Of a stretch of DNA of 64,000 nt, positions 35,784-45,651 are shown one piece after another. Within the stretch, counting starts at the first letter, position 1. Every line of letters starts with the position of its first letter. The translations under genes and the position numbers were made by a program. Source of the DNA: Hymenopellis radicata (lineage: Eukaryota > Basidiomycota > Agaricomycetes > Agaricales > Physalacriaceae); NCBI GenBank assembly GCA_015501595.1, contig JADNRX010000002.1:806001-870000 (forward strand). Direction: 5' to 3'. The notes under the pieces are model-generated. The model did not search any database. It was not told the origin of the DNA and saw nothing but the letters and a program-made list of their open reading frames with translations.

Positions 35784-35990
35784 TATGATAAGCCTCTGCG
35801 AGGGCGGGGGGAGGTGTCATGGTCCATGTAATTACTCCGACGGATCTCGAGACGAAGCTACAGATTATGCACAATTCCACCGAGTGTCCTGTGTAGTACC
35901 AATCGTCCCGAATAAATGAGCTCGTTTACACCTTTGTATTCTGCATTGCAATATTAGTACATCATCGTTTACTTCTCTGGGTCGCCTAAT

Positions 35991-36715
35991 TCAAATGTAC
36001 ATCCCTCCCTCGCCTATATCGCCTTTTCTCGACGATCCCGTGGTGCGGTGAATTTTATTCTTCTTGTCGTTCACCCAGGGATGATCTTGGATTTTCTCAC
36101 CATTGAGAAGAAGAGCCATTGGTGAACCGAGCTCATTGTATCTTCTGGCCAAGAGGCGTAATCCTCCATGGCTGAAGGAAGATTCGAAGGGACAGTTTCT
36201 TTGGTAAGGGAGGTTGTATTCGGGAGAGGGAAGGAGAAGCAGAGTTGCGGTTTTCTTTTCGACGGTAAGGTTGGATAGAACGAGGCCGAAGTGGACGTGA
36301 TAAGGTTCGGCGGAGACAGTTTCTCGTATGAGTGGACTGAAGAGTATATCAGATATTATTATGGTGGTAGCTAGGATCACTTACAATTTCATCGAGGATC
36401 TGAGCGGTAGACAGAGTCCGTACTGGCGCAGCATAGAATGGTATGGGCTCTGGCGAGATGTATGTCGGCGCAGCATATACGTCAAGTAAAGACACGCTAT
36501 TTAGAGGTCAGCATAAGGGTGCCAAAGACAAAAGTGGTATACCTCGTAGGCAGTAATAGCCGAGGGCTTGTTCTGCTTCGCTTGGGGGCTCCCGTCATAT
36601 TGGTTTGGACGTTAACGATATATTCAAGTAGATCATCGAGAATAGGTGATATCACATATACCCAGTTACGGTGTGTAGACTGCTTCATTGGTGTAGACAG
36701 AGTAGGGAATGTCAT
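35991..36715 (-). CDS. Hypothetical protein
   Basis: Possible spliced gene starting at 36715 (MTFPTLSTPMKQSTHRNW, with a GT donor right after) and ending in the long frame 36380-35991 that contains LVLSNLTVEKKTATLLLLPS, SFSHGGLRLLARRYNELGSP and LNGEKIQDHPWVND. The frame is long and not biased in composition, but I recognise no domain, signal peptide or membrane segment. Exon borders in the middle are not resolved. It lies 41 bp downstream of the Tim17-like gene's stop on the same strand. Confidence 0.4.
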
Positions 36716-36755
36716 TAGGCGGATAAAGATTAAATCGATAAGTCGATGGTACAGG

Positions 36756-37608
36756 TTATTTGCGTCGTTCCTCCTCTAATTGCTCCTCAAGCTGGCGTAT
36801 CTTAGCAAGGTGGGTATCTCGTTGGTGTTTGAGTTTGGCGATGTATTCTTCGTCAGTATACTCCGAAAGCCCGATCCACTTGAGGACGCGTGGTGAAATC
36901 CATCGTTCAGTGGAAGGTGATGGCTCCGGCTGTTGGTTTATCTTGTTGACATATTTTACGCGCTGGACGTGCACCTCGTTGTAGCTTAGCTGCAACACAG
37001 CACAGAGAATCCCTGCTGTGAGGGCTGCTGGAGCTATGGCTGTTCTGCCGGCTATAATGATTGTTTATTTAAGTGACCATGAGACGGCGAAGTAAATGAA
37101 CGCACCCATGAGACCACGGAGCCCACCGCCAGTTAAAACGCCACTGGTCACGCTGTCCAGGAGACTGTCTGTCCTCATTTCAGTCCAGGTTCGTGGCGGG
37201 AGCTCGGAGTCAGATGGAAGACGTTTCCAGTCATATGTGTTCCGTTTCCGAGCGTACGGCGACGCCGGAATAGTCGCAATTAAAGCAGGGCTAATCACCA
37301 AGTCTCGCAGACCTGTGGCAAGGATTTTAGCCTGATTTCGATGACACCAAGCCTCGTGACATACCGAAGAAAGTCACCGCTACAAGGCCTCCATTCAAAC
37401 CAGCTAATGCAGAGAGCCGACCATGGTTTGGATGTCTCTTGAATATCTGGTAGATACCAGTTATGAATGCGGTAGTGCCGGCTGAGGAAGACTTGGTCAG
37501 ACCGTGAAAAGACGAGAAAAAAAGCTCACCAGTTAGGAAAGTACCTCTCAGCACCGTGTCGCTGGCGTCTTGCCAATATGAAGCATTACTCATGAAGATG
37601 GAGGACAA
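36756..37608 (-). CDS. Tim17/TIMMDC1-like membrane protein
   Basis: Four exons (37608-37530, 37481-37365, 37312-37106, 37051-36756) give 699 nt, 232 residues. Small glycine-rich hydrophobic segments (LSALAGLNGGLVAVTFFGL, SVTSGVLTGGGLRGLMGA, RTAIAPAALTAGILCAVLQL) alternate with basic loops, a pattern like Tim17/22/23-related proteins and the complex I assembly factor TIMMDC1. A coiled coil rich in Glu ends the protein (KIRQLEEQLEEERRK). I infer a mitochondrial membrane location, without proof. The start codons of this gene and the cullin gene are only 71 bp apart on opposite strands. Confidence 0.65.
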
Positions 37609-37679
37609 GAACTTGCGATCAAGAACTGACTGATCGGTGGTGTGTTCCTAATTTAGGAAGACCTCCCTTGTCATTAACC

Positions 37680-40473
37680 ATGACAAGCCTTGCTGTATTC
37701 TTGTCGCTGCCAAAGTCGTCGAGTAGCTTTGGAAACCGTGTCAGCAATGAGCTATCGTCGCCTATCCACAAGATTCCCCGTCTAGACACCGATGCAGACA
37801 TCTCAAGGAGTCGGTCTGCGTCGCGACTGGTCCAATCTACGACTGAAAGCACTGCCATTACGACTATCAAGATTATCGGCGACGATGGTACGTCTCAGGC
37901 TGATTCATCCTTTGAATTTCCTCATTCCATCCAGTGCACTCTCTCCCGGTCGTCGACTTCAAGGGAATCGCTAAGCGTTACATGCGAATCATCCTTTCTC
38001 AACATGATACCGACTCATTCAGCTACGAGGAGGTCTTTAACGCCTGCCGAGCCGCTGTAGCCGCTGGTCATGGTCCCTACCTTCACGGGGCTCTCTATGA
38101 TGCATTCGACAAGTTCGCCCGTGAATTGACTCTGGAGCTTCGACAAGATAAGAATCGAGTAGGCAGGGATTCCGTAGACTGGTTAAGCTCCTTCCAAGAG
38201 AAGTGTCTGATCTACCATGACAAAATGGTTTGCCACAACCCCGTTGAACGCATAGATACTCTCTGATATTCGTTATAGCGCACCATCCAGTCCTTGTACG
38301 CGTGTCTGGATCAGTTGTATGTCTTGAAGCACAAGGGTATAGATAGCATCGAGTATGTATAGAGCTCTCTATATGAACGGTGATATGCTCATGTATTTAT
38401 CAACAGGTCTATGGCTGTTGCCGCCCTCATCCAGCGTGACTCTTTCCTTGCTGATGTCCAAGTCAACACTTTCCTAAGGGAAGGAATCCATTCATGGGCC
38501 CTTTGGGAGCGAGAGAACAGGTTTGCAGTTTACTTCATTTCTGACGCGTCGAGCTCACCTTGTCATGATGTAGATCTGCTCATAAACTTCGAGGGGATGT
38601 CGCGGTCGTGATGTCCCAGCTCAAAATGCTCGGTCAATATTCGATATTTGAGAAGGACTATATCCAAGAGACAATGAAACAATACCGCGCCTTTGCTAAA
38701 GCGCGGTCCTCATTGCAACCACAAGAGTTCTTCACTTATCTGCACGAGCAGATCGCAGACGAATTTGAACGAACCAAAGCTGTTTTACAGGTCTCTAGTT
38801 GGAGCGCTATCCGAGCCTCTGCTGAGGTTGCGTTCCTCGAGGGCAAGATGGATTGGCTGGCTGCCGGCAGTAAGCACCCTTCTTGCTTTCACATTGCGTT
38901 TGCGCTAAACTATGGTCAGCCGTTGGCCCACTTATCAACGCGAAGAATATGGATATGCTCTCATCCCTCTATCAACTGTTCATCCGTGCTGGCACCTCCG
39001 AAGTCCTGTGCGGTGCCCTCCGCGCATTCGTCTTCGACACAGTAGCGGCCATCGTACTCGAGACGGAACCCAAGCGTCAAGAAGAGATGGTCGCGCGCCT
39101 CCTCGATTTCAATGTTCTTTGTCAACGAGCCTTGACGGATGCGTTTGCCGATGTTCACCCCTCGTCAACGAATATGACCGCGAACGCCAAGTTTCGACAG
39201 ACTGTGCACGACGGCTTCCGCACTGGGTTCCAGAAACGCAAGAACAAGCCCGCTGAGATGATTGCAAAATATCTGGACAAGATCATGCGCCGGGGACAAG
39301 GAGACAAGACGGATAAGGTTTTCCATGACATGTTGGATGCGGCGCTGGCTTTGTACAGGTTCACGGACGATAAGGACGTGTTCCGCATGTTCTATCATCG
39401 CCAGTTGGCCAGGCGTCTCCTTATGGGCCGAAGCGCGTCTAATGATATCGAGATGGAGATGCTCAAGAAACTCAAGACCGGCTACGATGCTGAGTTTGGC
39501 GTCGGCGAGGAGATGTTCAAGGACCTGTCTTTGTCGAGAGAAATGGTCAGAGAATGGCATGACAAATTCCAACCGGGTAGCCCAGAGAGGAATCTGAACG
39601 TCTTTGTGCTGCAACATTCCGTGTGGCCATTCGCTTCAGAGAAAGCGACACTGCGTTTACCTGTCCATGTAGATTGTTACCTTCCTCAGATTTCTAACGC
39701 TAACCTGCTCTATAGATGCAATCTCAGCTCAGTTTGTTCGATAAGTTTTATCGGACTAAACATTCGGCGCGTAAACTGGCTTGGTACCATTCTATGGGCA
39801 CCATTGATATCGAAGGGCGCTTCAACCTTGGACAAAAACTCTTGACGATGAGTTTGTACCAAGGCGTCATTCTCCTGCTTTTTAACGAGGAAGATGAACT
39901 GTCATATGACACTATTCAGGCTCACGTCGGTTTGGGTATGCCCTTCTCGACTTGCAAGCTCGTAATCAACACCTCATGCTTGATACAGACGATAAGGACC
40001 TGATACCGGTCTTGCAGAGTTTGACCGTCGGGAAGAAGAGAGTACTGAAGAAGAACTCGCCTGGCAAGGAGGTGAATAAGGGTGACCTGTTCGAGGTCAA
40101 CCTCGGGTTCACCGATAAGGCTTACAAGGTCCATATCAACTCTATTCAAGCCAAGATTAGTGTGCGTCTTCTCCCTTACTCCTCTCGGTCGCATCCTGTT
40201 TAAACACTGTTATCGTAGGAGGAAGAGTCTGAGAAGACAACCGGCGACGTCGAAAGCGACCGAAAGCACATTGTTCAAGCCGCCATCGTGCGCATCATGA
40301 AGGCGAAGAAGGAAATGTCCTACCAGCAGTTGAACATGGCGATTGTCGATGCTGTGAAGATGCATTTCAAACCTTCCGTGGAGCTGATCAAACGACAGAT
40401 TGACTGGTGCGTCGAGGACGAGTATCTAACAAGAGATGCAGACGACAGACACAAATTCTACTACAAAGCTTAA
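37680..40473 (+). CDS. Cullin, most like cullin-4
   Basis: Scaffold of a cullin-RING ubiquitin ligase; cullin-4 works with DDB1. Nine exons (37680-37887, 37935-38227, 38279-38352, 38407-38520, 38574-38869, 38920-39668, 39716-39935, 39989-40161, 40219-40473) total 2382 nt, 793 residues, with every phase agreeing. After a disordered N-terminus come SYEEVFNACRAAVAAGHGPY, NKPAEMIAKYLDKIMR, VFRMFYHRQLARRLLMGRSA, FDKFYRTKHSARKLAWYHSM and the neddylation site with its lysine in HIVQAAIVRIMKAKKEMS. The end is DADDRHKFYYKA. The split among cullin types is my judgement from KHSxRKLxW and the N-terminal segment; cullin-3 is less likely. Confidence 0.85.
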
Positions 40474-41152
40474 GCGGAGTAGTTGAATGTAATCTTGTAA
40501 TGTACATCTAACCTCGTAACTGTGGCGGCTCAACGCGTCTTGGAGTGTAGTTTCAAGTTCTGCCAAGTCGACCATCCAGTTCTATCATCATGTCGCCGAG
40601 AATAAAGTGCTTCCACAAAGCAAAAGATTCTTTCCTGTCGCGACGTACCGAGCTTACACAGCAGCCGAGCCCCAGACGTCCACCAGGAGATTGATAGCTT
40701 GCTCAACAGACGGTGACTGACAGCAGGCTCGACTGAAGCGATGTCGGCGCACGCGACGCATCACAGGTCCAGTATTTAGAGCCTCAGGCAGTCCTACGCC
40801 CCCCTACCAGGATTATCAATACTCGGCTCTACTCATAGTAGTGCTGTGGCGCGCGACGCAGCATAGGTCTGTGGCTTGCAGCAATCATTCAGTCCATTCA
40901 GAGAGGAACAAACCACTTATGATCCTTTACTCATCGTTGGTGCAGATTCTAGAGATTTGATATTACGAGCAATCCTGCACTAAGTTGACAAGTTGTTGAC
41001 AAGTTGTCCAGCGTGCGAGATGGTCAAGCGCTTAGCCATCGCCGTGAGGTCGACGCAGTGAGTTCGTGTCTTCTGCGCTCAAAGACAGCAAGTGTTTGGA
41101 TTCTTCACTTGAACATGAGTTGGATCAAAGATTGGAGTACTACATGCACAAG
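40474..41152. repeat. Intergenic region with a partial third copy of the 41.9-44.4 kb duplication
   Basis: Between about 40755 and 40835 the sequence resembles the 3' flanks of both zinc-knuckle genes (for example CCTCAG-CAGTCCTACG-CCCCCTACCAGGA and the ATACTCGGCTC end). No gene is seen in the remainder. Confidence 0.55.
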
Positions 41153-41893
41153 TTATATCGACACTTGTGGTTGGATTGGAGTAGGTGCCTCCGCTAACAG
41201 CGAAGTGCGCGGTGGCTCCGGAGTATCATGCAAAAGGAGGCGACCCAATCTCGGAGGTGACTTGGTGCTGATGAACTCCATGGTGCACGGTAATTTCGAC
41301 GCGGCCTGGCGTAGTACTAAGATGACGATTAGTAGACGGCGTAAAACGAACAAGACGGCGACAAACTTTCGCGCGCGAGCTCTTCGCGAATGGGGACGCC
41401 TCCGATTTCAAAAATGACACGGCCAGTGGGCAGCCTAGTCGCCCAGTACTCGAACGTCCCTTTTCCTTTTCCCATACGAGTTTCGTTGCCCTATAGGTTC
41501 ATTAGATATACAGACTGATTCATAGCGTAGAACGCGCACTTTTATGCAAACCGGAATATCAGGGAAACACCTCAGCCAGACCTTTGCGCCTTTGAACGGC
41601 TTAATCTTGCGTTTTATCACATCCTCCGCCGTAGTAAGCTGCTTCGCGCTCAGCCGGTGTCCATTGCCTTTGATACGGATGCCCCAGTCGCCAAATGCCA
41701 GCGTGGTGCCCCGAATAGAGCCGCCGATTGGGATGGGGACCCGCCCTTTGTGCCGTTTAATGTACTTGATTTGGCGTGGCGCAAGTTGTCCACGGTTACG
41801 CGTAAACAATAAAATGGGTGACTGGACGGCAGGCAACGCGAACGACGCTCGCAACGAGCTTGCTCCTCGGATGATGGACGTGAGGGAAAACAT
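41153..41893 (-). CDS. MRPL16: Mitochondrial large-subunit ribosomal protein uL16m
   Basis: Three exons (41893-41540, 41490-41367, 41316-41153) give 642 nt, 213 residues. A presequence-like start [20 protein letters not shown] is followed by [100 protein letters not shown] and [15 protein letters not shown], the diagnostic L16 sequence. It binds 23S-like rRNA near the tRNA sites. The C-terminal extension after PPRLGRL is not conserved. The frame is intact. The zinc-knuckle duplication begins immediately upstream on the same strand. Confidence 0.93.
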
Positions 41894-42369
41894 GGTTTAC
41901 ATAATCAGGTTTCGACAATTCATCTCTACGTCTCTACGGCGAGTAGTGCAAGCTATCAGGATGTGTAAGATTGACTGAGGCTCTAAATTGGCTGCGGTAA
42001 TAGTTCAGTGCGTTGGGACAGGACAGAACCTTTTGCTTCGAGCGTCGCCACATCGCTCTTCAGCGCCATATCATCTTAAAACTTTCAGCAGGTACTTCAG
42101 AGCCTCAGACACACGCGCCCCCTAAGTACCAGGAGGATCGATACTCAGCTCAACATCATATCTTTACTACCGAACAGAGTACTTAGAATTTCGGAGGTAT
42201 AGATATCACTTCCGGCCTGGAGTTTAATAAACTGGGCGGAGAAGAAACAAAGTATGTAGGTAACAAGGACGAAGCGAAGCGGTTGAGAGAACTATTCCTC
42301 AGGCTGAGGCATCAGTGTCAATTTCGGAATTCGTTTTAGAAGCGAAAACCCTAGAAAGAAAGCATCAGC

Positions 42370-43008
42370 CTACGCGACATACACGAAAACAAAAACGCAC
42401 CGAGGACTGTGTTTGTCGGGACAATCCCTGCGCCTGTGGCCTACTTGGCCACACTGATAGCACTTCACCCGCTGGGTGCATTGCGCCCGAGTATGTCCCA
42501 CCTCTCCGCAGTTGAAACAAGCAATCTTGTTACACTCTGCACTCTCATGACCCAGCTCGCCGCAAATGCGGCACTTCCATACCGCAGGCTTCAGACACTG
42601 CAACCGTGTATGTCCCTCCTCTCCGCATTTGAAACAAGCAGCCTTGTTACACTCTGCAGTCTTATGACCCAGCTCGCCGCAAGTGTGGCACTTCCATACC
42701 GCAGGCTTCGGACACTGCGACCGTGTATGACCTTCCCCTCCACAATTGTAACACTTGACTCCCCTGCCTGTCTCTTTGGGACAGTTGATGGCTACATGGC
42801 CAAATTCATTACAGCAGTAGCACCTGGGCCCTGAGCACTGGTAGGAGAGATGTCCACGCTCGCCGCATTTGAAGCATTTAACGCCCAGACTACTGAGACT
42901 TGTATCGTTTCGTAAGACCGGGGAAAAGTTTAAGCTCCTTCGTAGAGCAGGGACCTTGATATGAGAGGTGGCATGGCGGAAAGAACGCGCAACGCGTAGA
43001 CCGAACAT
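42370..43008 (-). CDS. CCHC zinc-knuckle protein with mitochondrial-type N-terminus (copy A)
   Basis: Single-exon gene, 212 residues. It has eight CCHC zinc knuckles (pattern C-x2-C-x4-H-x4-C): CFKCGERGHLSYQC, CYCCNEFGHVAINC, CYNCGGEGHTRSQC, CHTCGELGHKTAEC, CFKCGEEGHTRLQC, CRICGELGHESAEC, CFNCGEVGHTRAQC and CYQCGQVGHRRRDC. The knuckles resemble CNBP/Gis2/Byr3 proteins, which bind single-stranded RNA and DNA. The first 35 residues (MFGLRVARSFRHATSHIKVP and on) are Arg-rich, without acidic residues until the end, and look like a mitochondrial presequence, which Gis2-type proteins lack. I infer a mitochondrial RNA-binding role. The C-terminus CVFVFVYVA is oddly hydrophobic. Paralogue B lies 740 bp upstream. 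Confidence 0.85.
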   Translation of the reverse strand: MFGLRVARSFRHATSHIKVPALRRSLNFSPVLRNDTSLSSLGVKCFKCGERGHLSYQCSGPRCYCCNEFGHVAINCPKETGRGVKCYNCGGEGHTRSQCPKPAVWKCHTCGELGHKTAECNKAACFKCGEEGHTRLQCLKPAVWKCRICGELGHESAECNKIACFNCGEVGHTRAQCTQRVKCYQCGQVGHRRRDCPDKHSPRCVFVFVYVA

Positions 43009-43034
43009 GGTCGCAAGAAAAAAGGAAATGGAAA

Positions 43035-43045
43035 GATAAGATAAG
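43035..43045 (+). promoter_or_regulatory. Double GATAAG upstream of copy A
   Basis: GATAAGATAAG about 27-37 bp before the start codon. The same motif lies at the same place before copy B. GATA-type factors recognise such sites; use here is inference. Confidence 0.3.
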
Positions 43046-43060
43046 ATTATGTCTGAGCAG

Positions 43061-43310
43061 CCAATTATAATGCCCGGTTTCCGGACTTAGCTATGGATAA
43101 CAGAGCGTCCAAATCCACCGCAACTGTAACATTGCAGCCCGGCTCATTTCGAGGAGGCGGTCATTCTAATCACGGGGGGTGTTTATGGGAATAAGTACTC
43201 CGTCGATCTCTTCCATGAGTTGAACAAGTAGGTCTATGGGTGTCCTAAGACAAAAACGCGTCTCGGAGCGTGTTAAATGAGTCAAAATGGAGAAATAGGA
43301 ACAATCCGTT
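43061..43310. other. Spacer between the duplicated units
   Basis: About 250 bp not shared between the units. No gene seen. It should contain the distal promoter of copy A. Confidence 0.4.
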
Positions 43311-43749
43311 GAGCAAGCTATCAGGATGTGTAGGACTGACTGAGGCTCTGAATTGGGCGCGGTAACAGTTCAGTGCGTTGGGATAGGACCGAACCTTTTG
43401 CTGCAACGTCACCACGTCGCGCTTTAGCGCCATATCTTAAAACTTACAGCAGGCGGGCACGCGGACGCATCATGGGTCTAGTATTCAGAACCTCAGACAG
43501 TCCTACGCGCCCCCTACCAGGAGGATCGATACTCAGCTCAGCATCATATATTTACTAACGAGCCGCAGAGTACTTGGGGATTTCGGAGGTATAGATATCA
43601 CTTCCGGCCTGGAGTTTAATAAACTGGGCGGCAAAGTAGGTAACAAGTACGAAGCGAAGCGGTTGACAGAACTATTCCTCAGGCTGAGGCATCAGTGTCA
43701 ATTTCGGAATTTGTTTTAGAATTGAAAAACCTAGAAAGAAAGCATCAGC

Positions 43750-44385
43750 CTACGCAACATACACAAAAACAAAAACGCACTGATTACTGGGTTTGTCGGG
43801 ACAATCTCTGCTCATGTGGCCTACTTGGCCACACTGATAGCACTTCACCGGCTGGATGCATTCCGCTCGAGTATGTCCCACCTCTCCGCAGTTGAAACAA
43901 GCAGTTTTGTCGCAGTCTGCACTCTTATGACCCAGCTCGCCACACTGATGGCACTTCCCCTGCTGGGTGCATTCCGCCCGAGTATGTCCCATCTCTCCGC
44001 AGTTGAAACAGGCCATCTTGTTACACTCTGCACTCTTATGACCCAGCTCGCCGCAAGTGTGGCACTTCCATACCACAGGCTTCGGACACTGCGACCGTAT
44101 ATGACCTTCCCCTCCACAATTGTAACACTTGACTCCCCGGCGTTTGGCTCCCCCGTCTGTCTCTTTGGGACAGTTGATGGCTAGATGGCCAAATTCATCA
44201 CAGCTGTAGCACCTGGGCCCTGAGCAGTGGTAGGAAAAATGTCCACGCTCGCCGCATTTGAAGCATTTAACGCCCTGATTTTTGTCGTTTCGTAAGACCG
44301 AGGAATTTAAGCTCCTTCGCAGAGCAGGGACCGGGATATGAGAGGTGGCACGGCGGAAAGAACGCGCAACGCGTAGACCGAACAT
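43750..44385 (-). CDS. CCHC zinc-knuckle protein with mitochondrial-type N-terminus (copy B)
   Basis: Single-exon paralogue of copy A, 211 residues, from MFGLRVARSFRRATSHIPVP. An upstream in-frame ATG at 44496 exists, but the shared N-terminus argues for 44385. It also has eight knuckles: CFKCGERGHFSYHC, CYSCDEFGHLAINC, CYNCGGEGHIRSQC, CHTCGELGHKSAEC, CFNCGEMGHTRAEC, CHQCGELGHKSADC, CFNCGEVGHTRAEC, CYQCGQVGHMSRDC. Compared with A, it has an extra basic insert (GGAKRRG) before knuckle 3 and different linkers around knuckles 5 and 6, as if knuckle units were exchanged or converted. All zinc ligands remain, so both copies look functional. Role as for copy A. Confidence 0.85.
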   Translation of the reverse strand: MFGLRVARSFRRATSHIPVPALRRSLNSSVLRNDKNQGVKCFKCGERGHFSYHCSGPRCYSCDEFGHLAINCPKETDGGAKRRGVKCYNCGGEGHIRSQCPKPVVWKCHTCGELGHKSAECNKMACFNCGEMGHTRAECTQQGKCHQCGELGHKSADCDKTACFNCGEVGHTRAECIQPVKCYQCGQVGHMSRDCPDKPSNQCVFVFVYVA

Positions 44386-44413
44386 GGTCGCAAGAAAAAA
44401 AAGGAAATGGGAA

Positions 44414-44424
44414 GATAAGATAAG
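44414..44424 (+). promoter_or_regulatory. Double GATAAG upstream of copy B
   Basis: GATAAGATAAG about 29-39 bp before the start codon, conserved with copy A. Confidence 0.3.
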
Positions 44425-44516
44425 ATTGAGAAATAGGAGCTTGACAAGATTAGTCACTCCGTCCCAATGAGCGCAAAAACGATATCTGGTGTGCACCGTA
44501 ACGATCTATTCTCAAC

Positions 44517-45325
44517 TCATGAAATGTATCCATGCTTCTCCAAATACTCAGTTATAATGCGCACGCTTTCAGCGACGTCCGTCGTAGCGGTGTTGATATG
44601 CAGCTCAGGCTTCTCTGGAGCCTCATACGGCGCCGAAATACCCGTGAACTCTGTCCGTAAACTCAGTTTTCACCTTCAACACGCGTTCTTAAGCACACAC
44701 ACACCTTTGATCTCACCCGCTCTAGCCTTCTTGTACAAGCCCTTCGGATCGCGCTCCTCGACGACCGAAAGCGGCGCGTCTACAAACACTTCCACAAACG
44801 GTATACCGGACTTCTCGTGAATCTCCCGCGCAAAGTCCCTATCCTTCCGGTACGGCGAGATGAACGCGGTGATGGCTATACACGACGAATCCGCAAACAG
44901 CTTGGAAACCTGAAAGAGTAAATTACTTGGATTTATGCACTCCGAGTTATGAGGAGGCCCGACCTCGCCTATACGCCGGATATTCTCGTTGCGCGATTTC
45001 TCATCGAACCCGAGATCCTTGTTCAGCCCAAATCGCACATTATCGCCATCAAGCCGGTACGAGAACTTGTGCAGATGGAGGAGGTGCTGCTCAAGTGCGC
45101 ATGCGATGGTGGACTGGAGAAAGGTTCAGACGTCTTCAGTTGGATAACGATCATAAAGCACCTTTCCACTAGCACTGAGGCCAGTTAGCCATATCGTGGT
45201 ACCCTTCTGTTGTAGGAGATTCTGGCGTTCTTCAGTCGAGACCGAACCTGCAGCCAACAGTTAAGAAAGGAGGCGAAAATCCGCGTACATAGCGCACCAG
45301 GGTGGAAAGTAATGTTAGTCGCCAT
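44517..45325 (-). CDS. MET14: Adenylyl-sulfate (APS) kinase
   Basis: Phosphorylates APS to PAPS in sulfate assimilation. Five exons (45325-45298, 45247-45162, 45113-44964, 44909-44705, 44650-44517) give 603 nt, 200 residues, the usual size. Motifs: [32 protein letters not shown] (P-loop), [78 protein letters not shown] and the end LEKHGYIS. All introns are GT-AG and the frame is intact. Confidence 0.95.
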
Positions 45326-45651
45326 CGATATCGTTGTAAAAGAGCAGTATTGCGTTCCTCGAAACCTTGTTCAGCATGGTCTGCAAACACTTCGCAATGG
45401 TCACCGAATGGTGACACCATCGATTGATGAGGATCAGTGATAGCAATCATCCCATTGGCTCAGCTTCGTCAAGTTCGCTGACATGAAGATTCCCACCACC
45501 CAATCCCTAAGAATACACAGTGCGAACGAGTAATTATACACAATATCTATTTTTCAGCTTGTTACGATAAGGGAGCCACAAGAGCATTAGCGCGGATAGC
45601 AAAACTCGACAAAATACATAGTCGTGAGAGTCATGAGCATGGAAGGCTTGA
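45326..45651. other. Intergenic, nothing recognised
   Basis: Upstream of APS kinase and downstream of the Zn2Cys6 gene. No coding or repeat signal recognised. Confidence 0.45.

Larger units (their letters stand above)
41945..43060. repeat. Tandem segmental duplication, unit 1
   Basis: This unit matches 43311-44430 along its whole length, from AGCAAGCTATCAGGATGTGT at the left through the 3' flank, the entire coding region and about 45 bp of promoter. The repeat distance is about 1.37 kb. Divergence is visible in both coding and flanking sequence. Confidence 0.85.
43311..44430. repeat. Tandem segmental duplication, unit 2
   Basis: Partner of 41945-43060. It carries copy B and the same flanks, including the ATTTCGGAGGTATAGATATC and TTCCGGCCTGGAGTTTAATA blocks. 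Confidence 0.85.

Noticed and set aside
42409..42834. Plus-strand frames across the zinc-knuckle genes with repeated Leu/Thr blocks
   Set aside because: They are antisense images of the regular knuckle repeats and keep the repeat period for that reason only.
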